Positions 26,829 to 34,815 of a DNA stretch of 64,000 nt are shown here, in pieces. Source of the stretch: CAYNST01 sp964546435 (GTDB taxonomy: Bacteria > Pseudomonadota > Gammaproteobacteria > Pseudomonadales > Cellvibrionaceae); the NCBI GenBank assembly GCA_964546435.1, contig CAZJKJ010000005.1, positions 30,737 through 94,736 on the forward strand, read 5' to 3'. The translations under genes and the position numbers were made by a program. Positions within the stretch are counted from its first letter, which is position 1; every line of letters begins with the position of its first letter. The notes under the pieces are model-generated. The model did not search any database. It saw only the letters and a program-made list of their open reading frames with translations, and was not told where the DNA came from.

Positions 26829-28588
26829 GGGTTACAACTCCAGTTGCTCATGTTGTGGTTTTGATAGACCGGGTTTTGTGAGGAGATAGCGCTTGCCCCT
26901 GAGAATATTCCGCTTAGCGACCAGCAGCTTGCGCTCGCATAGATGCTCGTGCCGGCGCCCCCAATAAAGCGCCCGCCGACACCCTTGATCGCATTAAGCG
27001 CAGGGCCTGAGGCGCTCCCGATCTGGGAGCCTTGCAGTGTGAGTTGCGCTGTAGGGTGCAGGCTTGCAAAGCTCGCAAGGCTTGCGCCGATTGCAACCGA
27101 GCTCGACTCAAGCGTCATTGCTCCTGCAACCAGAAACAAGGTGTCGTTGGCGCCTGCGCTCAAGATTGATGAGTCGCTTGCAGAAAACTTTGAATCAAGA
27201 CCGATCTCGATCCGGGTGTCTCCCTGGGCGCTAGCTGGGGCTTGAAGTGTGAGGCTCGCACCATCGAGCTCCATCCCTGAGCCGTGCTTAAGTGTGATGG
27301 CAGGAGCTCCATTAACGCCATGGCTGAACACGATAGCGTGCCCGTGCGAGATCCACTGCGAGTGACTGAGCTCGATTGCAGCCCGTGCGCTTGATGAGCT
27401 ATTGATGGTGAGGCTGCCCGCGCTCTGCGAGATAACCGAGCCCTTAAGTGAAAGACTCTCTGATGCGGTGTGCGTGAGGGTTGTCGGCCCGTCAATGCGC
27501 CAACGCGATCCGATCAGTGAGGCACTGGCATTGATCTGGGACTGAGCGCTCACAAGCTCGCTTTCGCGCAGGTTAATCGCACCGCTTAGCGTAGCGCCTG
27601 ATACAGACAGGCTTGCCTGATCAACCAAGATGCTGCCATCAAAGATCACATCTTTTAGAAGCAGCTTCCCGCCAAGCACCTGTAAATCAATGTTGGGGCC
27701 AAAATGTGCACCCTGAAAGACCGCGTGAACATTCTTAAGTGTAATAGTCAGCCTATCCGGGGCGGAGATACTGGTAATCGCGCCTCCTGCGCCGGTGATG
27801 ATTACTCTGGTGGGGCCACAGTGCTCACCATTTATAAAATCAAAATTAAATGCACTGTCAGTAATGACCCAGTCACTGTCATCATCAATGTTGAAAAAGA
27901 AGTCCTGGCAGCGCTGAGCGTTCCAAAACGCCATCAGAAGGCTCATATCGCTGCCGCTTATGCTCGATCCGAGCTCACTTGCCGCAAGGCTCACCGGTGC
28001 CAGAGCGGTTGCGCCACGCGCACTTGCGCGGCCAATCGCTTTAACCATGGCATTCGGGGCGAGGTACGCACCATCGGAGTTGCGCACTATATCAGCGCAG
28101 GTGGCGCGGCTGCCTGCGCGGCGTGAAATAATAAACGCAAGCAGATCCTGATCGTTATAAGAGGCATCGCCTGCAAAGTTCGACTCATACACATAGGCCC
28201 GACCGAGCGCATCTGCCCTGTGCTTTACTGTGTAGGAGGAGCTCTCATCGAGCGAGACGCTTATCACCGGGTAGTCAGAGGTGCTGATAGGCTCAGCAAA
28301 TGGGCAGTAGATCAGATCAAGGCCGTAGCTGTTTTTCGACGGCATGCCAAGAAATGCAGGCACAGTGTGGTGCCCGCTCCTCTCAACCCCAAGTGGCGCC
28401 ACGAGCTTGCCGTTCACACCAAGCGGCTTTAAGTGATTGATCAGATAGATGCTTGCCTGATTGAGCATCTGCTTATCCTGCTGGATGCGTGTGAGGCTAT
28501 TGGTCTGATCGATCACGCCAAGCAGTATGGCGCAAGCGTAGGCGAGCACCCCGATCATGATAATGGACAGTACGAGCATCGCAAGCAT
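26825..28588 (-). CDS. Pilin-like tip protein with beta-helix body
   Basis: This 587-residue protein starts directly with a hydrophobic helix (MLAMLVLSIIMIGVLAYACA) followed by a heptad-like segment, the layout of a minor pilin, but with no charged leader. Residues about 275-560 are Ser/Ala/Leu-rich repeats of the kind that fold into a parallel beta-helix (LTITLKNVHAVFQGAHFG, LTHTASESLSLKGSVIS and so on). Six or more cysteines sit outside the repeats. By position it corresponds to the IncI tip adhesin PilV, which picks recipient cells by surface lipopolysaccharide; the body is unrelated and no shufflon is seen. It lies two bases after the 28591 pilin gene. Confidence 0.65.
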   Translation of the reverse strand: MLAMLVLSIIMIGVLAYACAILLGVIDQTNSLTRIQQDKQMLNQASIYLINHLKPLGVNGKLVAPLGVERSGHHTVPAFLGMPSKNSYGLDLIYCPFAEPISTSDYPVISVSLDESSSYTVKHRADALGRAYVYESNFAGDASYNDQDLLAFIISRRAGSRATCADIVRNSDGAYLAPNAMVKAIGRASARGATALAPVSLAASELGSSISGSDMSLLMAFWNAQRCQDFFFNIDDDSDWVITDSAFNFDFINGEHCGPTRVIITGAGGAITSISAPDRLTITLKNVHAVFQGAHFGPNIDLQVLGGKLLLKDVIFDGSILVDQASLSVSGATLSGAINLRESELVSAQSQINASASLIGSRWRIDGPTTLTHTASESLSLKGSVISQSAGSLTINSSSSARAAIELSHSQWISHGHAIVFSHGVNGAPAITLKHGSGMELDGASLTLQAPASAQGDTRIEIGLDSKFSASDSSILSAGANDTLFLVAGAMTLESSSVAIGASLASFASLHPTAQLTLQGSQIGSASGPALNAIKGVGGRFIGGAGTSIYASASCWSLSGIFSGASAISSQNPVYQNHNMSNWSCNP

Positions 28589-28590
28589 GA

Positions 28591-29079
28591 CTAGAGCACC
28601 TTATAGCTCAGCCAGACAGCGCCTGGCAGGGTCGGTAGTAGCTCCCCGGTTGCTTTTCGTTGCCCTGAATAGCAGGCATCATCAATAAACACGCGAATTT
28701 CCTCGAAGTTATCAAGCACCTGCTCGGTCCTTATCAGCGATTCCAGCGATTGGGCCGAAAGCGCATCAGAGCCAAGACATAGCCAGGTGGTGCCGTCTGG
28801 CTCCAGGTGGATCCCGGGGCTTGCCCAGATAAGATTGGCAGGTAGCGTCGGAAGCTTCACCAGATCAGTGTTCGCAACAAGCGCATCAAGCGTTTCAGGC
28901 ATCGCATCATAGAGAAGATTAAACTGGCTGATGAACCCTGCCACCGAGGTAATGGCGTGATTGATCCGCGCGCTATCGCCTGCGCTGATCAGCGATTTGG
29001 GGTTCACATAGCTCATGCCTGCAACCAGTATGAGTGCGAACAAGGCGATGGCGATGATAGTGATGATGAGATTAAACAC
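28591..29079 (-). CDS. Minor pilin-like protein without a leader peptide
   Basis: This 162-residue protein begins MFNLIITIIAIALFALI, identical to the major pilin at 29203 over the first 13 residues, then diverges. It has one cysteine pair (CLGSD and DDACYSG). A hydrophobic N-terminal helix followed by a globular C-terminal domain is typical of type IV pilins. There is no positively charged leader and no glutamate at position 5. It lies beyond the strong terminator that follows the major pilin gene, so it should be expressed at a lower level. A minor pilin is the best inference. Confidence 0.65.
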   Translation of the reverse strand: MFNLIITIIAIALFALILVAGMSYVNPKSLISAGDSARINHAITSVAGFISQFNLLYDAMPETLDALVANTDLVKLPTLPANLIWASPGIHLEPDGTTWLCLGSDALSAQSLESLIRTEQVLDNFEEIRVFIDDACYSGQRKATGELLPTLPGAVWLSYKVL

Positions 29080-29155
29080 ATACTCTCCTAAATGCAGGCG
29101 AGGAGTTCTCCTGCTGCATATTTATTATACGTGTTTTTATTATTTTGGCAAACGC

Positions 29156-29184
29156 AAAAAGGAGGGCCGAAGCCCTCCTTTTGT
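29156..29184 (-). terminator. Intrinsic terminator after the major pilin gene
   Basis: Seven-base GC stem (GGAGGGC/GCCCTCC) with a UUCG tetraloop on the minus strand, followed by TTTTTG. It sits 19 bases after the major pilin stop and inside the pilus operon, so it should limit transcription into the downstream minor pilin, tip protein and ATPase genes. The plus strand also reads as a hairpin with TTTT, so it may work both ways. Confidence 0.85.
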
Positions 29185-29202
29185 TAAGCTACGCGTCGAG
29201 TC

Positions 29203-29673
29203 TTAGAGCTTCATGAACACGACAGCGGTGGCATTTTCTGCTGCATCTGACAGGTCTGCGTCCGGAGTTCCGAGGGCAGTAGTCACATCGGCGCCTTCCA
29301 GGCACTGAACCAGGCCGCTTCCGGCTTCATTGATCGCATCACACAGATCGGCAGTGATGGTGCCATCAACGCTAGAACCAACAGCCGGGGTTGCGACAAC
29401 GTAGCCATCTGCAATCGTCCAAACACCAGCAGGTGCAGTGGGGATACTGGTCAGGTAATTGCCTTGCAGATCAGCGACATCAGAAGTGCTGGTGCCTTCC
29501 TGGGCCAGACGCAGGGTAGAGGCTGCCTGGATTTGCTGAGCCTGGTTGATGTAGGTGGCTGCGATCGCATCAACTGAGCCTTCTGAGAAAGCGCTGCCGC
29601 CGTAGTATACGGAAGTAGCAGTCAGAACGACAACCAGAGCGATAGCGATGATAGTGATAATCAGGTTAAACAT
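29203..29673 (-). CDS. pilS: Major type IV pilin (PilS-like), leaderless
   Basis: This 156-residue protein begins MFNLIITIIAIALVVVLTA, a hydrophobic helix, then a Gly/Ser/Ala-rich globular domain (GSAFSEGSVDAIAATYINQA and so on) with one cysteine pair (DLCDAIN and LVQCLEG). It is the size of type IVb pilins. Unlike them it has no charged leader or G/A cleavage site and no Glu5, and no prepilin peptidase gene is visible. It has its own promoter, a strong GGAG site and a following terminator, the arrangement expected for the most abundant subunit. Base composition and codon choice look smoother and more even than the neighbours, in line with high expression. Confidence 0.75.
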   Translation of the reverse strand: MFNLIITIIAIALVVVLTATSVYYGGSAFSEGSVDAIAATYINQAQQIQAASTLRLAQEGTSTSDVADLQGNYLTSIPTAPAGVWTIADGYVVATPAVGSSVDGTITADLCDAINEAGSGLVQCLEGADVTTALGTPDADLSDAAENATAVVFMKL

Positions 29674-29715
29674 TTGGGCGGATCTCCAATCTTGTTATTT
29701 TTGAGTTTGTAGCGC

Positions 29716-29730
29716 TGAGCGATTCGCTCA
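29716..29730 (-). promoter_or_regulatory. Inverted repeat in the major pilin leader
   Basis: TGAGCGATTCGCTCA, six-base arms, lies in the 5' untranslated region between the pilin promoter and its ribosome binding site. It could stabilise the mRNA or bind a regulator. Confidence 0.45.
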
Positions 29731-29739
29731 ACTTTTTTA

Positions 29740-29768
29740 ATTATGCCTAATCTATACTCCAGTCGCAA
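29740..29768 (-). promoter_or_regulatory. Promoter for the major pilin gene
   Basis: On the minus strand: TTGCGA (29768-29763), 17 bases, CATAAT (29745-29740). It gives a leader of about 60 bases before the ATG at 29673. Confidence 0.6.
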
Positions 29769-29853
29769 TATATATTTTAGCGTTTATTATTTATTATGAC
29801 ATCTATTACGGCCACATGCAGGCATCCCGGCTCGCCTGCGGGCGCTCAGGATA

Positions 29854-30246
29854 TTACCTGGCCGCGCTCGATCCGATCCTAAGCTCAATAACCGATCCAC
29901 CGTCCGAGCCAAGCGATGAGCTCTTACAGGTTGATCCCATGCAAAACGACTGCAGATCAAAGTGCTGGCACTGCTGGATGGCCATCGACAGGCTCGCAAG
30001 ATCCTGATCCCAGTTAGAAAGTCCGGGTGAGCTTACGCTAATGCCTGCCGGGGTGGTGCTTACTGCATAGCCAAAGCTGGTGAACGCCTCTCGGCAGTGC
30101 TTTATCTGCCCCGCTACAAACTGCTCATCGCTCATCGACTTGTACGGATTTAGCGCCACCCACCCGGCAAGGCCAAACGCTGCGGTGCCGCCGAGAAGAA
30201 AAAGAGCGCCGATACTTAGGCGTATTGCCGGTGTCATGATCTGCAT
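29854..30246 (-). CDS. Small inner-membrane pilus protein (PilP-like by position)
   Basis: About 130 residues from the ATG at 30246 (MQIMTPAIRLSIGAL), five bases after the upstream stop. A longer ORF upstream would run far into the previous gene and is unlikely. One N-terminal membrane segment (about 8-30) precedes a small periplasmic domain with three cysteines (IQQCQHFD, SFCMGSTCKSS). I see no clear sequence match. It sits between the PilO-like and pilin genes, where IncI operons have PilP. The assignment rests on position and topology. Confidence 0.5.
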   Translation of the reverse strand: MQIMTPAIRLSIGALFLLGGTAAFGLAGWVALNPYKSMSDEQFVAGQIKHCREAFTSFGYAVSTTPAGISVSSPGLSNWDQDLASLSMAIQQCQHFDLQSFCMGSTCKSSSLGSDGGSVIELRIGSSAAR

Positions 30247-30250
30247 GCGA

Positions 30251-31108
30251 TTATCCCTCACTTGCACCGCTTGGTTGAGTATCTGTCGGATCAGGCCCGT
30301 AGAGCTCCAAAAGCGCCTCATCCGGTAAGTCAATCACCTTTGTGCCTGTGGTGGAGCTCTTTAAATCAGCCGCACGCCCCTTAAGGGCAGGCTGCGACCC
30401 CGGCGCCTGCTCGGGCATAATGGGCGGCTCGATTTTAATGCTCGTCACATACTTTCGCGCCGCCTTATCCCAGCTTAGCGACTCAAGATAGGCGCCCGGT
30501 TGCGCCAGCACGCTCTTTATCTTTGAGTGCATGGTATAAGGCACCGGCGGCGCATCTGTCTTTGCGGCTCGCGGGTCGAACTGGTTAAGAAGTACGTACT
30601 TAAATGTAAGCGCAAGCATGAGCGAGACAAGACCAAGCCCCGCGTACCAAAGCCCGAAGTACATCACCGCGGTGCCCTGATTTGACATGCTGCGCATCGG
30701 ATCCTTGTAGGTGACCCCGCCAGTTACGCTGGCCGCATCATCTTCATTGAGCACAAAAGTGCAGATGCCGTCGGTGTTTGCCCGGCCGGTCACTTTAATC
30801 AGACACTCAGAGGTTGCAAATACCACCTCATCTTGCTCGCGCAAAAGCTCGATCACGCTACTAAGGACACCGTGCCCTGAGCCACAATCGTGCAGCTCCC
30901 AGTAATACCCGCCGGCTTCTTTAAGCAATTGATACTTCGCGGTTGCAGGATCCATAGAATCCTGAACTTTGCTCCTAAGATAGAGCATTAAATCCTTTTT
31001 GGAGCTCCCGGATTGAAATCCCATAAGAACCATGTTCGGCAGCGCCACCGCATCGCTGTGCGGTGTTTGCGGGCAGGCTTTATCGATCGTTCCTTTCTTA
31101 AATCCCAT
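30251..31108 (-). CDS. Bitopic pilus accessory protein (PilO-like by position)
   Basis: This 285-residue protein has a cytoplasmic N-terminal domain (about 150 residues, with cysteines in ELHDCGSGHG, SECLIK and GICTFV). One membrane segment follows (MYFGLWYAGLGLVSLMLALTF, about 150-172), then a 110-residue proline-rich C-terminal tail. In IncI operons PilO is the bitopic protein after the secretin that connects secretin and platform. The position and topology fit; the sequence is not one I can match. The ATG at 31108 follows the secretin stop by 15 bases; a GTG one codon earlier is also possible. Confidence 0.5.
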   Translation of the reverse strand: MGFKKGTIDKACPQTPHSDAVALPNMVLMGFQSGSSKKDLMLYLRSKVQDSMDPATAKYQLLKEAGGYYWELHDCGSGHGVLSSVIELLREQDEVVFATSECLIKVTGRANTDGICTFVLNEDDAASVTGGVTYKDPMRSMSNQGTAVMYFGLWYAGLGLVSLMLALTFKYVLLNQFDPRAAKTDAPPVPYTMHSKIKSVLAQPGAYLESLSWDKAARKYVTSIKIEPPIMPEQAPGSQPALKGRAADLKSSTTGTKVIDLPDEALLELYGPDPTDTQPSGASEG

Positions 31109-31123
31109 CACTGGTTACGCCCC

Positions 31124-32758
31124 TTATTTGTAAACTGCCCGTTTATCGCCATCGAGCTTGGTAAAGACGGTGACAGTTGGCCGAATCATGATGATCATTG
31201 AGTTTCGATTAAACTTTGCATCCTTGTGCGCACCACCAAGCTTCTCTAAAAAGCCGATGGCATTACGGTTATCGGATTTTTGATCATAGGTAATGCCGCC
31301 GATGACCACGGTCTCACCGGCCTTTATTTTAATCAAATCGGTGAACTCCTGCTCCTGAATGCTTGGGCGGCTGATGGTGCCGATTTGATTGCCGACATTT
31401 AAATCCACAAACGCAATCAATGAGCTAAGCTTCATGTCCACATCAATCGTGATGAGCTCGGAGTGTGCCTGGTAGTAGGGCGCAAGATTCAGCTCAAGTC
31501 CGATATCGACTGTCTCTATCTGAGCCGATCCAAGCCCGAGCCCACTTGTGCTGTGGTTGTTCGAGTAGCCGTCATTGGAGCTACCGTTGTTTGTCCGGTT
31601 GTTGTCTGTATTATTTGAGCTTGATGATCCGATGTTACTGACCCCGATCGAATCCACGTAGGCAACCTCGCTTGCGCTTTTCATGGTGACCTTCTTTCCT
31701 GACAGAGTCTTCATCAGCAGGCTCTGGGAGGTTTCGGTTTTGCCGTAAGTGCTCAGATAATTCAACACCGCATCGATCGCAAAATCCCCGGCCGACAGCA
31801 CTATGTCAGCCCCCTGTCCGCCAAGTGCGCTCATTGAGGCAACCTTGCCGCCGGTTAGTAGCATATCGGCGATTGATTTTGCCTGCGAGCTGCCACCCGA
31901 GCCTGCGGTTTCGCCACCGGCCGGATCGACTATCGGTGCGTCACCGGTTATGCCAGAGATGGCGCTGGAGCTCTTGCTTGCAAGCCGCTGGGCGTTGGCA
32001 TACACCTGCGCCTCGCCCAGATGCATATTGAGCTTGCTCCAGTCGATGCCGGATTTTTTGTTCTTATCAAGCGCGACATTAATCACCGCAACCTGCATCG
32101 ATACCAAGGCTGAGTTTTTGGAGACCGTGTCCAGAAAATTGATCACTCGTTGATGGGTCCTGTAGTCCGCTTTGTAGCTGACCGTGCCCGCCTCCATCGA
32201 GGTATCGATATCGCTCGCACCGAGCGCAGATAAATTGGCGGACACCGATTTTGCGACCGACTCATCCTGAGGGATCTTCACCATGTATACACTGTCTTTT
32301 TCAACTGTGAGGATATTGCCCGGGTTCCAGTTAAATGACACCTGGTAGGCGGCGCCAAGCGCATTTAAAAAATCCCCAAGCCTGCCCTCAAACTCAAACA
32401 CCACCATTGGCTTTTTTGCAACCGCAGGATCAGGGATCGAGACATACAGTCCAAGATTTGCAAGTAGCGGCCCGAGATCAGAGAGGATGCCAGTGGTTGC
32501 CAGCGAGGTCTTAAGACGCTTTTGTGCAATCTCGGCAGGTATCCGAAGCGGCTCTGAGATGATGAAGCTGCCATTATCATTGACATAGGTAATCGCAGGC
32601 TCGGCGCTTCTCCACGAATCAATCAGCGCGCTCGTATCGGCGGATCTTGCGAACTCGGCCTCGAGATCTGTCGGGATTTTGCTTGCAGTTGCGCACCCGG
32701 CAAGAATGCCTGCACTAAGGCTCGCTGCAACAAAAAGATGGCTTGTTATTCTTATCAT
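31124..32758 (-). CDS. pilN: Outer-membrane secretin lipoprotein (PilN-like)
   Basis: This 544-residue protein starts with a lipoprotein signal (SAGILAGC, lipobox LAGC, cysteine at about residue 22). The N-terminal half has short secretin periplasmic domains (LGDFLNALGAAYQVSFNWNP, about 130-150). The C-terminal half carries the secretin homology region, including VAYVDSIGVSN, VDIGLELNLAPYYQ and the family signature ending near GETVVIGGITYDQK (about 485-500). A Ser/Asn-rich insertion (about 380-405) and a Ser/Gly-rich one (about 265-285) sit in loops. It forms the outer-membrane channel for the pilus. The length and lipobox match IncI PilN/BfpB-type secretins. Confidence 0.88.
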   Translation of the reverse strand: MIRITSHLFVAASLSAGILAGCATASKIPTDLEAEFARSADTSALIDSWRSAEPAITYVNDNGSFIISEPLRIPAEIAQKRLKTSLATTGILSDLGPLLANLGLYVSIPDPAVAKKPMVVFEFEGRLGDFLNALGAAYQVSFNWNPGNILTVEKDSVYMVKIPQDESVAKSVSANLSALGASDIDTSMEAGTVSYKADYRTHQRVINFLDTVSKNSALVSMQVAVINVALDKNKKSGIDWSKLNMHLGEAQVYANAQRLASKSSSAISGITGDAPIVDPAGGETAGSGGSSQAKSIADMLLTGGKVASMSALGGQGADIVLSAGDFAIDAVLNYLSTYGKTETSQSLLMKTLSGKKVTMKSASEVAYVDSIGVSNIGSSSSNNTDNNRTNNGSSNDGYSNNHSTSGLGLGSAQIETVDIGLELNLAPYYQAHSELITIDVDMKLSSLIAFVDLNVGNQIGTISRPSIQEQEFTDLIKIKAGETVVIGGITYDQKSDNRNAIGFLEKLGGAHKDAKFNRNSMIIMIRPTVTVFTKLDGDKRAVYK

Positions 32759-32770
32759 TTGTCCTACCGC

Positions 32771-33148
32771 CTATTGAGCCTGTGATGGTCTTGCCTTGGA
32801 TAAATCAAGGCGAATATAGCTCGCTTTGGCCTCGTGATAGTAAACTCGATGCCCGTTTAGCTGCCCGACATACCTTGCGGCATCTACCTGCTCGCGCGTC
32901 CACTGCCCAAGAACCTCCGGGTGGTAGATATCCTGGTTTGTAGGCGCTGGGGCCGACCCCATAGAATAATGCGGGTGCATGGTGCCTGTGTACTCAGCGC
33001 AGCTCTCGGGCGAGGCCGGCATCTGGCCATACCCGAGCGCATCGCCTCTTTGGCTCGGTTTTAAAAATGGATTGCCCGATGTTTCGCTCGCGCAGATAAG
33101 TTGCGATAAGAGCATGCCGAGCGCAGCGGCAGAGAGTTTCAGCAACAC
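32771..33148 (-). CDS. Small exported protein at the head of the pilus operon
   Basis: This 125-residue protein begins at GTG with GGGAAG upstream, has a signal peptide (about residues 1-20, ending LICAS) and a short mature domain rich in Pro, Tyr and His. I do not recognise it. By position it corresponds to PilM or PilL of IncI operons, which precede the secretin; a helper for secretin export or assembly is plausible. The next gene starts 13 bases on. Confidence 0.55.
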   Translation of the reverse strand: MLLKLSAAALGMLLSQLICASETSGNPFLKPSQRGDALGYGQMPASPESCAEYTGTMHPHYSMGSAPAPTNQDIYHPEVLGQWTREQVDAARYVGQLNGHRVYYHEAKASYIRLDLSKARPSQAQ

Positions 33149-33165
33149 GGGCGCTTCCCTTTATA

Positions 33166-33173
33166 ATAGTATT
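33166..33173 (-). promoter_or_regulatory. -10 element for the pilus operon
   Basis: AATACTAT on the minus strand (context ATGCAATACTAT), 18 bases upstream of the first pilus gene. It shares the ATGCAATACTA core with the promoter at 37309 and the site at 59209. Confidence 0.5.
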
Positions 33174-33265
33174 GCATTAATTATATAAAATGATAGTGTG
33201 GCTGTCCAGATAATCTTGGCGGCCCAAGGATCCTTCCGGGCCAACCAAGATCTGATCCGTTAGCG

Positions 33266-34258
33266 CTAGAGGCTCTGCTGCGCACCGGTGGCGCCATCGA
33301 TGGCGGCATCGGCGTTAAGGCTGGTGCTATCTTGATCCTCCTGAAGCTCTCCACCGAAACAGTCCTCAACCAGGTACTCGATAAGCTCGGTCGCCTTCGA
33401 GCTCATCAAGGCAAATGAAGCCATGATCTCATCACTCTCGCCCGGGGCTGCATCCCCATCAGCCTCGGCTGCAAGCTCGTCGCTCCATTTGATTGCTTTA
33501 ACCAGCATCTGCTCGGTCAGACAAAACGTCATGTCCTGCCCGTACTGAACATCCAGATCCTGCACAGTCCTCCACTCCCCAAGATAGCCCTTAAGCCGAT
33601 CATCTTCGGTAAGATCCTGCTTTTTGTACTTGATTGATCCCTTGTCCTCATCTTTGGTGTTGCGGATCGTGACTGCCTCGCCCGGATTAAGCTTATTCGG
33701 ATGATCTCCATCTTTAAGCCACACGCTCATCACAGCGCTTGGCTGGCGGACCGATTGCAGATTGCGGATCTTGATGTCTTTATCAGTGAGCGCGGCTAAA
33801 AGTGCCTCAACAAACATCTGCGCCCGGGCCTTACTTGAGGTATCAACCACCAGCAGTTCGCGTCGCAGATCCCAGTAGGCAAATATAATATCGAATTTGG
33901 AAAATGCCCGAGGCAATAGGCTCGTGTGGATCTGCTCGCACAGCTCGGTTTTAAGCTTTCTAGTGAGTGTAAAATCCGGATCCTGCGATTTGCGCCTGGT
34001 CACCTCTTTTTGAAGCTCCGCCTTTATGGCGCTTGATGGCACTTTGCGTGTCTCCACTTTCAGACACAAAAGATGCGCCCCCATCGTCCCGGGGGTCAAG
34101 TACTTTGAGTGCTCACCGAACGGGGAGATCCACCCGGAGCTGCACTGTTGGTGCTTATCACACTCTTTAAAGGGCTTGCGCCCAAGCGCTGCATCAAGCT
34201 CGCTGTACGTGATGGCTTCACCGCTTACCCGATGGGCGTTGATATTTTTAAACCACAT
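33266..34258 (-). CDS. rdgC: Recombination-associated protein RdgC
   Basis: This 330-residue protein begins MWFKNINAHRV and continues with SSGWISPFGEH (about 40-50) and LLPRAFSKFDIIFAYWD (about 115-131), all hallmarks of RdgC. RdgC forms a toroidal dimer that binds DNA and restrains RecA-mediated recombination. The C-terminus (about 255-330) is an extra acidic, Glu/Asp-rich tail beyond the usual 300 residues. Members are found in beta- and gammaproteobacteria, which supports the host range. It overlaps the upstream gene by eleven bases. On a plasmid it may protect entering single-stranded DNA or regulate recombination between plasmid copies. Confidence 0.9.
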   Translation of the reverse strand: MWFKNINAHRVSGEAITYSELDAALGRKPFKECDKHQQCSSGWISPFGEHSKYLTPGTMGAHLLCLKVETRKVPSSAIKAELQKEVTRRKSQDPDFTLTRKLKTELCEQIHTSLLPRAFSKFDIIFAYWDLRRELLVVDTSSKARAQMFVEALLAALTDKDIKIRNLQSVRQPSAVMSVWLKDGDHPNKLNPGEAVTIRNTKDEDKGSIKYKKQDLTEDDRLKGYLGEWRTVQDLDVQYGQDMTFCLTEQMLVKAIKWSDELAAEADGDAAPGESDEIMASFALMSSKATELIEYLVEDCFGGELQEDQDSTSLNADAAIDGATGAQQSL

Positions 34259-34742
34259 GGCTACTACGTATCCTCTTTATGTGCTCACAACTTGCGTCGA
34301 CTTGCGAAAACCACTGCATTAGTGCAGCGTCATTGAATAAAGCCTGATGCCTTCGGATGCCGGTAACCCGGTCTATGGCATACAGGATTTTTGCTGCCAA
34401 GTGGTCCTTATCTTCCTTATCCAGATGCATCTGCGCACCCACCGTGGATAGATCTACGCGCATGGCGGCCTTGATCGACGCCCTGATTGCGCCCTCGGCG
34501 CTAAGTGCCTCAAGCACATCGATTTTTCCGCTGGCGCAAAGCTCGATATAAGCTGCGTCATCCCCGGACCGTGATATAATATAATTTGTTTTAATTTTGC
34601 TGTCAACCTGCTTCATGACTCTGAGCGCGATGAATTCCAGATCCTCGCTCCAGTCAATATCGCACGCCAGAAACCGCGCTAACTCTGATCGCATACTTTG
34701 ACCAATTGTAATTGTTGCTGCACTTATTGTGCATGTTGGCAT
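34248..34742 (-). CDS. Hypothetical protein coupled to rdgC
   Basis: About 164 residues from the ATG at 34742, which has AGGAAG just upstream. Not recognised: mainly helical, soluble, with no membrane segment. It overlaps rdgC by eleven bases, so translation is coupled, and its own promoter should lie in the AT-rich gap that it shares with the divergent sigma factor gene. A DNA- or RdgC-associated role is only inferred from this. Confidence 0.55.
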   Translation of the reverse strand: MPTCTISAATITIGQSMRSELARFLACDIDWSEDLEFIALRVMKQVDSKIKTNYIISRSGDDAAYIELCASGKIDVLEALSAEGAIRASIKAAMRVDLSTVGAQMHLDKEDKDHLAAKILYAIDRVTGIRRHQALFNDAALMQWFSQVDASCEHIKRIRSSHVV

Positions 34743-34783
34743 TGCTTCCTGCAACTTGCCATTTTACTTTTTTTTGATTATAT

Positions 34784-34789
34784 TATAAT
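34784..34789 (+). promoter_or_regulatory. -10 element upstream of the sigma factor gene
   Basis: TATAAT, 26 bases upstream of the ATG, in an AT-rich gap. The best -35 (TTTACT, 34763-34768) gives a 15-base spacer, so the promoter is probably weak or activated. Confidence 0.4.
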
Positions 34790-34815
34790 TCGTTTTCAGC
34801 AAGCCGATATGCCCT

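Noticed and set aside
27704..28126. Plus-strand ORF opposite the tip protein
   Set aside because: Shadow of a gene with clear pilin and beta-helix features.
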